DNA of 64,000 nt from Lepus europaeus (lineage: Eukaryota; Chordata; Mammalia; Lagomorpha; Leporidae). Every line of letters starts with the position of its first letter. The stretch's first letter is position 1. Both the position numbers and the translations under genes were made by a program. The DNA lies in the NCBI RefSeq assembly GCF_033115175.1, contig NC_084827.1, positions 126,255,701-126,319,700 of the forward strand. The letters run 5' to 3'. Below are positions 35,518 through 48,363 of the stretch, in pieces. The notes below the pieces were generated by a model. The model was not told the origin of the DNA, made no database searches, and saw only the letters and a list, made by a program, of their open reading frames with translations.

Positions 35518-35842
35518 GGGCCGGCAACATGACGCAGGTTAATCCTCTGCTTGAGGTGCCAGTGTACCATATGGGCGCTGGTTCCAGTCCCAGCTGCTCT
35601 TCTTCCAAATTAGCCCTATGGCCTGGGAAAGCAGTAGAAGATGGCCCAAGTCCTTAGGCCCCTGCACCCACATGGGAGACCAGAAGAAGCTCCTGGCTCC
35701 TGATACGCACAGTTCCGGCCGTTGCAGCCATATGGGGAGTGAACCAACAAAAGGAAGACCTTTCTCTCTGTCTTTCCCTCTCACTGTCTGTAACTCTACC
35801 TCTCAAATAAATAAATAAAATCTTAAAAAAGAAAGAAAGAAA

Positions 35843-35890
<48 letters not shown>

Positions 35891-35908
35891 AAAGAAAGAA
35901 AGAAAGAA
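35518..35908 (+). mobile_element. CSINE with an expanded GAAA microsatellite tail
   Basis: The head is gggccggcaacatgacgcag and the tail is aaataaataaaatcttaaaa, followed by (GAAA)n. The duplication aaaacactccag is at 35506-35517 and 35909-35920, so the whole microsatellite lies inside the SINE unit. Confidence 0.95.
35828..35908 (+). repeat. (GAAA)n microsatellite
   Basis: About 80 bases of nearly perfect GAAA repeats with two slips, derived from the SINE tail. Confidence 0.95.
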
Positions 35909-35997
35909 AAAACACTCCAGAGTTAGACATGCTAAATCTAGACTGTAAATGGCAGCAATATGTTTGGCAGTTCAGTTGATACAAGAATTAAATTTTA

Positions 35998-36262
35998 GAG
36001 AGTGTCTAGCCTAATGGTTAAGATATCTGGCATCCGACTTCTGAGTTCTGGCTCCTGTCCCCAGAATTTCCTGCCAATGCAAACCATGGAATGCAGTTGC
36101 AGTGGCTCAAGTAATTAGGTTCCCCGCCACTCACATGGAAGACCTGGATTGCATTCTTGGCTCCTGGCTCTCAACAGTCCTGGCTGTTTCAGGCATTTGG
36201 GGTGTGAACCAGTAGATGGGAGCTCAGTTTGTTTCTCTCTCTCTCTGAAAAAGATTTTTAAA
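35998..36262 (+). mobile_element. CSINE, very old subtype
   Basis: Diverged head (gtgtctagcctaatggttaa), middle (caaaccatggaatgcagttg) and 3' end gtgtgaaccagtagatggga with a short (CT)n. Confidence 0.65.
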
Positions 36263-38707
36263 AATATACCTAAAGCAAGTTTCAACACTAATAGATACTT
36301 TTGAATTTTCCTTTCAAGATTCAACAGAATCCAGTTAAAAAAAAAGATTAAACTTACAAAATTTTGAACAAATCTTTTGCCACAAAGAAAGAGATCATAG
36401 TAAATCTTAGGAAGGGGAAGGTTTTTTTTTTTTTTTTTTTAAATCTAATTAGAAATACAGGCTAAACCCATTAAATTAAATGATGATCCATGCTGTCATT
36501 TCAAATGCCTATAAAGGAGGAAAATAAGATATAAGAAGTTACTACTTGATCACAATGCTTCATCCTTACTACTTTAAGGATTACTCACAAAAGTCTTAGG
36601 AATAATATAGTTAAAATCCTACAAAGGCAAGTGAAATGGGTATGACTGCATGTTAAATTAATCAGGTCACAGTTGATTGCCTGATGGAGTTTGGGATTGG
36701 GTTAGAAGGTCCAATAGTATATAACAGACCTTACCATTTTCAGATTAATGTCACAGCATTATCAGTGCATTCATGTTCATTTCCTTATTCAGCAATCTGT
36801 TAGTTTGGATTTATGAGCTCTGATTATATAAGCAAAGAATAAAGAAAGCAAGCAGGCAGATCAGGAAAGACTGAGAGCTAGATCTCAAATAAGAGGATGT
36901 TAGAGGGGCCTTGAGTTTTCCTTATGACACAGATACTAAGTAGCCTATGTGCGACTTCTCATGTATGCCTACTTAGTGCTTGCCTAATTGGCCCTTACTG
37001 CCACTGTTCAGCCCTATGCTCACTTCTGGTTCTTCCTCATCCTTTAGGTATGAGCTTAAATGGTTTTTATTATAGATGTCTTCCCTTATGATTCTCTAAA
37101 AGCAGTGCCCTATCAACTCCTTTACTGCTTTCTATACATTTCCTTAACACTATCAGAAGTTTGCTCCTTTAATGTTAATCACAATTGAAATACAAACCTG
37201 ACTGTGAAAGGGAGACCTATATTTCTCTAACCAATATATTGCAGCATCTAAAAAGATTGGCTGAACTGAATGGATAAGTAACAGGAAATAATTCTGAGAG
37301 ATACCCTAGGGAAATGATGGATCAAGTTCATCAAGACATAAATTTAAGATGTTCATAATAATGAAAAACAAGAAATTTCCTAGCATACAATTGAAACTGT
37401 CAAATTAGTTAGAATATTTGGAAGCATTAAAAAGACTATTAGAGACCTTCTGCAGTTATTGAGTGAAATAATTAGATTACAGGCCATTGTGTAGGGATGA
37501 TAACATTATTGTAGAGAAAATAACAATGATATTATGTTGTAGTATGAATTCAGTCAGAATGATTAGATGTATGTGAAAAAATTTTGAATGAGCAAAACTT
37601 CAGGTGGTTATGAAAGGGTGATTTTTTTTTTTTTTGGCCTACTAGTGGTTAAATACGGTTTAATTACATCCTTCTGCATATTACTCCTACGTACACAGAC
37701 TCAAATACCTACTCTATCTCTCAGGATATCACTGCCAACAAAGTTGTAACTACTCTAGGATCCTAATACTTTGAAACATACAGAATTAAATCTTAGTTTC
37801 AACTATTCACATGGATTTGGCTATTTCAGGTTGGAATGATTTCCATTAAAAAGTTTCCCTAAAAAAAAAAATCCTAGTGGACCCACTGAAATTTATGACA
37901 AATAGTGACAATGATTCCCTGCTTTAAATATATACTTGATAAATCACACCAAAACAGTAAGTAGTATGATGATCTTGTGGCATCTCAATCATTGCATTCC
38001 CCACAGCTGAACAAAGAAAAACACTGTAACTGAGTTCACAGCAGCTTTTTGATCTTAACACAAGTTACCAATACGTAAGAAGCTGTGAACAATAGCTCTT
38101 TGTAATTCCCAGATACAAAGCTGTTGAGAAAACGACTTCACAATGCCAATCAAAGAGCTGAACATCTGTTTGGTTTTCAAGCTAAATGAGCTGCTTTCCC
38201 CTCAATGCCAACCACTAAGCAACAGGCCTTCTATGTATTTTCCATTCACTGTTGACTGATTTACCAGTTCTCAAAAACATTCTCTTCAGGATCATTTAAT
38301 TTTTTATCATTCTTTTAAATAATTCTCTCCATTCTGGCAGATACAGTTAGCAAGCTGATGGTACATAATTTTTCTTTTAGTCCTTAATTAAAAAAAAGTC
38401 ACATAATTTTATTTCCCAATTTTTATGTTTTTTCCTGTGGAATATTTCAAAATAAATAATCTAATAGTTGACCTGTTACCAAATGTTGTACTTAAAACAT
38501 TCCCAAATCAGTTTATTTTAAACTAAAAATTTCATATTATTTAATAAATTTCCAAAGGCTTTAATTAAAGAAATAATTCAAAATGTGATACAGTCTAGTG
38601 TTTATTTTATGTTATGGCAGGTACACTTGAATTTCAAAAATTTAAAACATATAAAAAGTGGTTAGGGACTAACATCTGTATCAACAGTTGATAAATGTCT
38701 AAGATTG
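36263..38707. other. Intergenic stretch 3' of NCKAP1, no gene recognised
   Basis: AT-rich sequence of about 2.4 kb without CSINEs. A pure T run lies at 36421-36441. If NCKAP1 uses distal poly(A) sites, part of this could be its 3' UTR. Confidence 0.45.
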
Positions 38708-39395
38708 TTTATTATACAGCAGGGTATAATGGTAGTGCTAATGCCAACAGGGCACCATGGAAGTTAGTCTAAAAATTATCACTAGGCTTTATACAAACAA
38801 CAGCATATGCTGCTGTTTTAGAATTTTGGGACACGATCTGCTTCTAATGCTAAGCAGTCCTTTAACATTTTTAATGTTATACAGTGTTACAGTATTTAGT
38901 TTGGCAAATGTTTCAAAATAAAATAGAAATGTATTCATAACATCACAGAAATGCACATCCAATTTTGTTTTCAATAAGAACCATAAGTACAGATCAGAAC
39001 TCTTTCCTATATGAAATAATTTACACACAGATGAATGCTCTAGTATCACTATCTAAAATAATCACTAAATACAATTCTTTTTCAGAAATAAACAAGCAAA
39101 GGGTATGTTTTTCATTATCAAATATCAAAAAACATGTAGATAATGTAGGTTTTTCAAACAAATGATACTCTAAAATTATAGGAATGATTTCAGTGAATTC
39201 AGAGAATGTGCAACCTAAATCAACCAAGTATATTGTAGTACAACCATATTAAGAAATCAAAAATCAGAAAATACACCATGAAAGAAATTTATAATCCACA
39301 AAACTGTTTTTCAGGCCTTAAGGTAAAATAGTTCCACAGTTTACAGATAAACCGAGGCAACAGAAATGCGTGCTTGTCTTCAATAAGTAGGTATT
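38708..39395 (-). other. NCKAP1: Probable NCKAP1 3' UTR with candidate poly(A) signal
   Basis: This region directly follows the NCKAP1 stop codon and contains no CSINE or other recognised repeat, as expected for a retained UTR. An AATAAA on the minus strand (complement of 38708-38713) is the candidate poly(A) signal, with T/G-rich sequence after it. Other AATAAA or ATTAAA sites further down are possible, so the true end is not fixed. Confidence 0.45.
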
Positions 39396-39512
39396 TTATG
39401 CAGAAGATGTAACACTTTGTTTGTAGACAGCATGGTATGCATTTCTCAGCAAGACATAAGGAAAACAAGATTCCAAAAGATCCATTGTCAAGAATGGGGA
39501 TTCCTGTACAAT
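39396..39512 (-). CDS. NCKAP1: NCKAP1 last coding exon
   Basis: 38 codons plus TAA (39396-39398). It starts in phase 0 after tttttcag and encodes [16 protein letters not shown] near the start and KQSVTSSA at the C-terminus, the characteristic NCKAP1 end. Confidence 0.97.
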   Translation of the reverse strand: MVQESPFLTMDLLESCFPYVLLRNAYHAVYKQSVTSSA

Positions 39513-42500
39513 CTGAAAAATTCCAAAAATGCATGGAAATTTAAGTTATTTATCATGGGAACATTTACTGACAACCAATTATGTAAAAATATCTATACTG
39601 TTTCATTAAAAAATTGACATAAATTATTTTCCTTCTACTTTAAAATCAAAAATATTAATGTGTCACAGTGAATTATATCAAAATCCTTGAAAAATGTTAC
39701 TCTTTGATAAAATCAATCACTCAACAGAACGTGTTGAGTACTTTTATTGTCCTTAACAATATAACAGATAAAAGAAAACATAAGGATACTGAAAATGTGG
39801 TCCATATCCCTAGACTAAGCTAGAAAGCAAAATCAGACATAAGACCATCCATAATTAAATAGCAAGTTGTAAATTCTAGATGAGTTCAAAAAGAAAGAAA
39901 GATTAATGTACGAGAGAGTAATCAGAAAAGATTATCATGAAAGAGATTTGCACTATGGGGACACGCTGGTCATTATGATGGACATTGTTCTCTGCAAGAA
40001 ACAGACATGACTCTAAGTGAAGCAGAGCCTTATGGTAAAAAAGAGTGTAGGTGCTTCATAGACAGTGGGCATAGAAAATTACAGGAACTTACATTTGATG
40101 AACAGAGTCAGAATATTAGGAAAATCAGAAAACTAAAGAGAATCAAACGTATATACCAGGAAAATACAAGGCCCAAATGTTCCCCAACAGGTTGAAAAAC
40201 TATTCATAAAAGAATACTTCATAGTTAATGCTCAACTTTGATTTTGTTTGTTAATATTAACATAAATATAAAATGTAAGGGATGTCAGTTTTTTTAGCCA
40301 TTTTAAGAAATTGTATAGGTTGGGTGGAGTGAATACAAGAAATCAAAAACTACCTCAGCTTGCCAAGAAAAGGCAGTCAGGAATGGCTCAAACCTTTTGT
40401 TGTCAGTAAAAATTAAGATGAGACTTACCATGTCTAGCAGTAAATAAACAGATTCTCTATTTCTTGTTGTAGTTTTATCTGTTTCTTGGCCAATTTTCAG
40501 TAGACTTGAGGAGGCAAGCTTAAAAATACACATACATATCAAGTGAGTTTTTAATGAAATGTTCATCAGTTACTTTTTTATTTTCAGGATGATTCAACTT
40601 CCAACACATTAATTATTAGTGCTATAAATAAAATGATGAGCAATTAAATCAGATGTCTAAATACACAGTCAAGCAATAGTTTAGAAAGCATCAAAGGACA
40701 GATCCCAAGGAAATAAATGTAGTAAAGAAAATTGATCTTTAAAATTTCTTGGCCGGCGCCGTGGCTTAACAGGCTAATCCTCCGCCTTGTGGCGCCGGCA
40801 CACCCGGTTCTAGTCCCGGTTGGGGCACCGGATTCTATCCTGGTTGCCCTTCTTCCAGGCCAGCTCTCTGCTATGGCTCGGGAAGGCAGTGGAGGATGGC
40901 CCAAATCCTTGGGCCCTGCACCTGCATGGGAGACCAGGAGAAGCACCTGGCTCCTGGCTTCGGATCAGCGCGAAGCGCCAGCCACAGCAGCCATTGGAGG
41001 GTGAACCAACGGCAAAAAGGAAGACCTTTCCCTCTGTCTCTCTCTCTTTCACTATCCACTCTGCCTGTCCAAAAAAAAAAAAAAAAAAATTTAAATTTCT
41101 TTTTCAGAACAAGTCTCTCTTTGAAAGTATTCAAACTTTTCCTCTTTCCAATATCTGCTGTTAAATAAACAGTAGTCTCCTTTTATCTGACCTTTTGCTT
41201 TCCGTGGTTTATTAACAGAAGTCAACCACAGTCCAAAAAATATTAAATGGAAAATTCCAGAAACAAGTTCTAAATTGTGTACTAAGTAGTGTGATAAAAT
41301 CCTGTACCATTCTGCTCCATCCAGCCAAATTATCCATCTGTTGTGTATCCATATTATATACACTACCCACCCATCCAGACTGTATATGCTTTCCACCCAT
41401 TGGTCACTTACTTTTGGTTATCAGAACAACTGTCACTGTTTTGCAGTGCTTGTGTTCAAGTAACCCTCATTTTACTTAATAATGGCTCCAAAGAGCAAGT
41501 GTGGTGATGCTGGCAATTTGAATATACCAAAGAGAAGCTGTGATAAGAGAAAAGTTAAAAGCTCTCCAGTTCAAGAATGAACAAAAAACATATGCTAAGG
41601 TTGCTAAGGTCTATATTAAGAACAAATCTACCCATAAAGTTATCAAGAAGGAAAAAGAAATTTGTGCTAAAACTGTAAAAGTTATGGCCACACTGCATGT
41701 GAAGTGCTTGGTTGACATGAAAAGACATTAAATTTGGGGGAAGACATGAACAGAAAACATGTTCCAATTGATGGCAACATATTTCACCAGAAAGCATTAA
41801 GCCTATACAAAGATTTGAGCACGAAATTCCCTGATACCAACCATTTACTGCATGTAAAGATGGTTACACAGATTTAGAAATAGACTTGAACTGAAAAAAA
41901 AAAAAAAAATACTGGACAGAGCTGCTGCTACATTTTGGGTAGAGCTGAAGAGGTTGATTATGGAGAAAGAATACCATTCCTCATTAAAGTGCAAAGGTAG
42001 CACCAGAGCTTAAAACATAGAAGAACAAAAGAACTCTGGTATCATGTGGCAATCCTGAAAGGCATAGTGATAAAATCAGCCATAGTATGCAAAGACATGC
42101 TCTCAAAAACAAAAATTATCTGCCTGTGTTCTGATAGCATAATCATAAAGTGAGGGTGACAGCCATCTTGTTTATGGAGTGGTTCCATTAATGTTTGAAA
42201 CCAGAAGTGAAAAAATATTAAGAGAAGCCTTCAAATTTAAAGTCCTACTGAAAACAGACAAAGCACCTGAATCTGTTTGTTTTGAAAATGCAAATATTAT
42301 AGTTGTATTTTTGACTTCCAAATACAAACTCATTGCTTCAGCCCCTTGACTAGGGCATTATTCAATTTGTCAAAGGCACATACACTTGCCTCATATTTGA
42401 CTGCATTCTTTACCAACTGAGGCAGACTAATCTGGACATACATAGTGCTGGAAATCATTTGTACTGTTCAGGCAATAACATTCACCTAAGCTACAATGGA

Positions 42501-44351
42501 TACATGAAAACGAGAAACTATAAATGCCTGCTGGAAGAACTTATGAAGTCATGAATGATTTGACAGGCTTTCCAGAGACTGATGAAGAAGTCAGGAAAAT
42601 CATTCACAAAGACAAACTGGTGGCACGTCAACATGTCTGATAAAACAGAGAAAGAACATACTGATAGCCACTGAGAAGTGTCAACAAATGAGGAACTGGA
42701 ATACAATGTTGAGTTACCTAAATAGGAAGATGATGAAGATGAAGAAACTAAAGCAGAATTAGCAGTGTAGATCCACTTTAGAAAGATGCTAAAGCGTTTC
42801 AAACTGTACACTTTAAAGGACAGAATTAAAAGGACTATGATCTTTGGATGGAACACAGCAAGAAAGTCATCACCTACATGAGCACCAAAGGATTATAACC
42901 TCTGTAGCAATATTTGGATGGGTTAAAAAGAGATAACTACTTCCAATAACAATAATATTTCAAAATTTTTTTTTGCAAAGGGGAGGGGGGAGTACAATTA
43001 CTGACAGACTCCTGATCTCAATTATCATCATTATCATGGTTCAATGATCCTCCTGATGTATCATCACCACGTCAACAAAAGCCCAACACAATAACTACAA
43101 TACAATACCTACATCACTCACTTCACTTCATCTTTCATCACTGTATCATGTAACATCATGAGGAAGGGTTAGTATACCACAGTAAGATATTTTGAGAAAG
43201 AGAGAGTTTATTATTTTAACTGTTCTATTTTATCATTAGTTACTGTTGTTAATCTCCTATTGTTCCTAACTTATAATCTTTATCACAGGTATGTATGAAT
43301 AGGAAAATCAGTATATATTATGGTCATTATTATCTGGCTTCAGGCATCAACCGGGAATCTTGAACATATTCCCTAAAGATAAAGGAGGACTACTATATTT
43401 CTTAATTGCCAAAATGGAAGACAATTTTACATTGAGTTTGAAATTATAGGAACACACTGAGATTAGGACATTGAATCCTGAACAAAGGAAATAAAGCAAA
43501 AGGAAAGAAAAGAAAAATTTTATTACTATTTTCCTTAAAATAGAAGTTATTTTCTTCTCATTTACCTTTAAATTCATTTTCTCTTACATTTACTTTTTTT
43601 TTTTTTTTTTTTTGACAGGCAGAGTGGACAGTGAGAGAGAGAGACAGAGAGAAAGGTCTTCCTTTGCCGATGGTTCACCCTCCATTGGTCGCCACAGCTG
43701 GCGTGTTGCGGCCAGCGCACCGCGCTGATCCGAAGCCAGGAGCCAGGTGCTTCTCCTGGTCTCCCATGCAGGTGCAGGGCCCAAGCACTTGGGCCATCCT
43801 CCACTGCCTTCCCGGGCCATAGCAGAGAGCTGGTCTGGAAGAGGGGCAACCAGGACAGAATCCGGTGTCCCGATCAGGACTAGAACCGGGTGTGCCAGCG
43901 CCGCAAGGCAGAGGATTAGCCTGTTGAGCCACAGCGCCGGCCCTCCTACATTTACTTTTAAAACAAAAAAATAATTTTTTAAAAAAGCTAACAATATTTG
44001 TAGCTGAAAAAGAAGCAAATATTGTAGAGTTCAGTATGCTAAGGTACATTTTTCCTTAAATAAAATATGGAAATAAAGGATATAAAGAGGGGCCATAGGA
44101 GTTGCAGTGTAGTGGGTAAAGCTACTGCCTTGAAACACTGGGATCCCATCTGGTGCCAGTTCATGTTCTGGATGCCCCATCTTCATTCCAGTTCCCAGCT
44201 AATGGCCTAGGGAAAGCAGTGGAAGATGGCCCAAGTGTTTGGACCCCTGCCACCCACATGGGAGAACCAGATGGAGTTTCAGCTACCAGCTTTGGCCTGG
44301 TCCAGTCCTAGTCACTGTGGCCATTTGGGCAGTGAACCAGTGGATGTAAGA

Positions 44352-44389
<38 letters not shown>

Positions 44390-47300
44390 ACTCTCTGCCT
44401 TTCAAAATAAAGAAACAAATTAAAAAAAAAAAAAAAAGAACTACACTAACATAGAAACCAAGAGTCATATTTTTATGAGGCTAGACTTAGCAGTACTCTC
44501 TTGGTAGCAAGCAATAATTTTTATTGCTGAGTTTGTCATCATTAGTGGTCTTTTTCCAAGTAAATGGAAATTAGTCAAATACATCTTTTTCAAAGGAAAT
44601 AATCTCTATTTGGTTCAATTTTCCCTTTTCAAACTCTAGGGGAAAAAAAAGGTCACATTGCAGAGCTCCAGAGAGGCGGGGAGAGGCTTCTGAGTCTGCA
44701 GGGAAAAAATTAAGCCTTGTTGCTTAATTTTAATGCTTTTGCTTGTCCCTCCCTCCAAAAGTACTCAAAAAAAATTAAAAGGAGACTGAAACTCATTTAC
44801 TAAAGAATTTAAAAGCAAAAATATCATTAGAGGACACTAAATAAAATGTAAAATAAATGACATTTACTCTATTGTATCACATGGTTGTGATTTTTAGTTT
44901 TCTTTATAAAATGTCATGAGTTTTGTTACTTGATTATACTTACGGCCAAAAATTCTTTAAGACGGTCTTCAATGCTTCCTTTGTGAATTGTAAACAAAGC
45001 TGCTGCGATCTGGTTGATGGCTTTGGCCAAGCAATGTATATTGTTGCAGTGTCCTGAGAAAGTGCAAATAAGGTGGTATAGATTCTGTATGACCCCAAAA
45101 TATCAAATAATACATAGCAGGCAAATATTTAATGACTTCACAATCTACATAAATAGAGACATGATTAGAAGCAGAGCTGGGGCATCAACTGACTTGCCTT
45201 CCTTTTTCACAAGGAATGGTGTTTTCAGTAACTGCATAATATGACAGCAACAAAAGATCGTATCTATATTAAACAGGCAAATACTTTCAAAAACCCCTAA
45301 AAGAAATCATACATGTTTTACAATAACTTAGAAACCAAAAAAGCAGTGCTTGGCTGCTTTACAAACATTTTATCATCCACTCCTTAATATAATCCTGAAT
45401 TAGCTACTTCCTCACTGTTCTCTAGCACATACACACATTTAGGCAGATGTGATCTCACTTACATACATGTCACAGATCAAGAAACTGGGGCCTAGAGAAA
45501 CAGACTACCCCAGGTTACACAGCTAGTAAGTGGCAGGATTTAAGCCATATTTTATTATGAAACAGCATCGACTACTTAGAAAGTATCTACTACTCCAAAA
45601 TTAGTGGTTTGTCCATTGCTCAAAAAATTTTAAACCATGTTACCTTCTATAGCAGGGCTGTACTGAGACATCACATTACTGGCTAACGTTGGCAATGAAA
45701 CTGCTACAAAGACCATGAGAAGGCAGGCAATTTTATATTCTTCTTCTGGACTAATGTTTTCTAAAGGAAAAAATTTAAGAATTTAAGTCAAGGTATGTCT
45801 TGAAGATGAGCCAAAGACAAAGCAAATTTTTAAATAAAAATTACTTTAAATCACTTAAAATTTAGTATTTTATTTAAAAATAATAACATGAAGTATTTTA
45901 TTAGCACTCTAAAGAACTGATCACACTTTTGCTATAAAAATATATAATTAAGTAAAAATACTATATAAAAATTCTGAAGTCCATAAATTATTTTTCAAAA
46001 TATTCATTTTCTATAAATTTTTGAAGACCTCTCATATGTTACTACAGGCTTTCTCAGGCATATTTCAAGGACACATTAATAAATAGTTAATATTGGAGGT
46101 TACAAAATATAGTTAGGACTAACTTTGGAATCACAAAATTTCCTAACAAAATTGGTAAGAAATTATTTTACAATAAAAACTGACTTACTATGGCTCAGAA
46201 AATTTATAAATTATTCTGCAAAATCACAAAAATAAATCCTTAGTTTCTTTTTGAAAGTTATAAATATTATGTGAATAAAAAATAACGAGCATCACTTTGA
46301 AGCTTTTAGGACAAAACCCTTTCTAAAATATTTATTGTAATATGTATTCAAATTGTGTTGCCTAGGCACTTGACTTCTTGTCTGCTACCTGGGAACTTTT
46401 GGTTACCCTACTCTTCATCATCATATAATTAAGAACTGAATGTAAGAAAAAAGCTAGAATATACTTTAAAATTTGATTATAAAAAATGCAGCTGTAACAA
46501 ATCTACTAATCGTAATAATTATCCATGTGACTATAAGCAATATGCTGCATGAATGAAGACACAAAAGGCATTAAATAAGACAAATGAATCAAACAATGCT
46601 CAAGGGACCAGTGGAAGAAGAAATTTTAGTGCCATAAATAGATGAACTGCTATTTATATCACAGTCGAATCAAATATAGAGCATTCCGGTAATATATTTC
46701 AAAGGACTATCCCTAACAATAACCAAATGCTTAGTATTACATAACAATAAACAGACTCTATGGTGAATAAATTCAGTCCCATTAAAACAGAACATCCTGT
46801 TCTAGATACCATTTTTTTTTGCTATCATCGGGACTGTATCTAATCAGCTTACAAATGCTGTTATCTTCTCCACCTTAAAAACATCTCTTCTGTTTACCTC
46901 TAAGCCTTCAGTTATAATATTTCTTTGCTCCACTTTTCAATAAAACTCTTCAAGAATTGTCTTATACCTAGTACCCCAATTCCTTTTCTCCTATTCTGAA
47001 AAACTCCGCTGACACTGATTTTTGTCAGCACCATTCATTAACTACATAACTGGTCATTGTCTTTCTACTTTCTTGGATATTACTCACCCCTAATTTTTCT
47101 TCTACTTCATAGGTCCTTCCTTATCAATTTCTTTTTGGTTATTCTTCCTCTTCTCCTTAAGCTCTAAAGTTAGAGTGACCCAAGGCACAGACCTTAATCC
47201 TCTTCAGGGATCCAGCTACATAACACTTAATGGCCTCAGAGGACTGAGCTATCATCTGAATGAGGACTGTGCTATAACACAGGCCACCAAGGGCAGTGAA

Positions 47301-48317
47301 AATCTTTGTCTTTCCACACTGATGCTCCAACCACTCCCACCACCGTTCCACCTCCCCAAAAGAGAAAAGACCAATACAAGGCAGGTAGTTGAATAAATGG
47401 ATAAATATCAGACTTACACCTATGTATAAGGAAAAGTACTACATATTTACTAACACATTTTACCTGATTTTTGTGAGGAAAGTGCTACCACCAGGGCAGG
47501 ATCAATTTCACAAGGTAACCCAGCAGCTGATGATAACTCATACACATTCATTGCAACCTGATAAGAATTAAAGAATTAGAGGTAGTCCAACAAATTTCTG
47601 AGAATGTTCACTTTGGTAGATTAAAATTTGCTGTTCATAACAGAATTGATCTGGCCGGTGTCATGGCTTAACAGGCTAATCCTCCGCCTTGCGGCGCCGG
47701 CACACCGGCACCCCTCTTCCAGGCCAGCTCTCTGCTATGGCCCGGGAAGGCAGTGGAGGATGGCCCAAGTGCTTGGGCCCTGCACCTGCATGGGAGACCA
47801 GGAGAAGCACCTGGCTCCTGGCTTTGGATCAGCGTGGTGGGCCAGCCGCAGCACGCCGGCCATTGTAGGGTGAACCAACGGCAAGAAGGAAGACCTTTCT
47901 CTCTGTCTCTCTCTCTCACTATCCACTCTGCCTGTAAAAAGAAAAAAAAAAAAAAAAAAGAATTGATCTGTAGGACTACTATAAAACTCCAGGCTGGCGC
48001 CGTGGCTCAACAGGCTAATCCTCCGCCTTGCGGCGCCGGCACACCGGGTTCTAGTCCCGGTCGGGGCACCGATCCTGTCCCGGTTGCCCCTCTTCCAGGC
48101 CAGCTCTCTGCTGTGGCCAGGGAGTGCAGTGGAGGATGGCCCAAGTGTTTGGGCTCTGCACCCCATGGGAGACCAGGAGAAGCACCTGGCTCCTGCCATC
48201 GGAACAGCGCGGTGCGCCGGCCGCAGCGCGCTACCGCGGCGGCCATTAGAGGGTGAACCAACGGCAAAGGAAGACCTTTCTCTCTGTCTCTCTCTCTCAC
48301 TGTCCACTCTGCCTGTC

Positions 48318-48363
<46 letters not shown>

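Noticed and set aside
47735-48307. 190-residue minus frame, and 29544-30035 and 17881-18492 of similar length
   Set aside because: All run through CSINE sequence in one or both orientations. Their length comes from the GC-rich, stop-poor SINE body.
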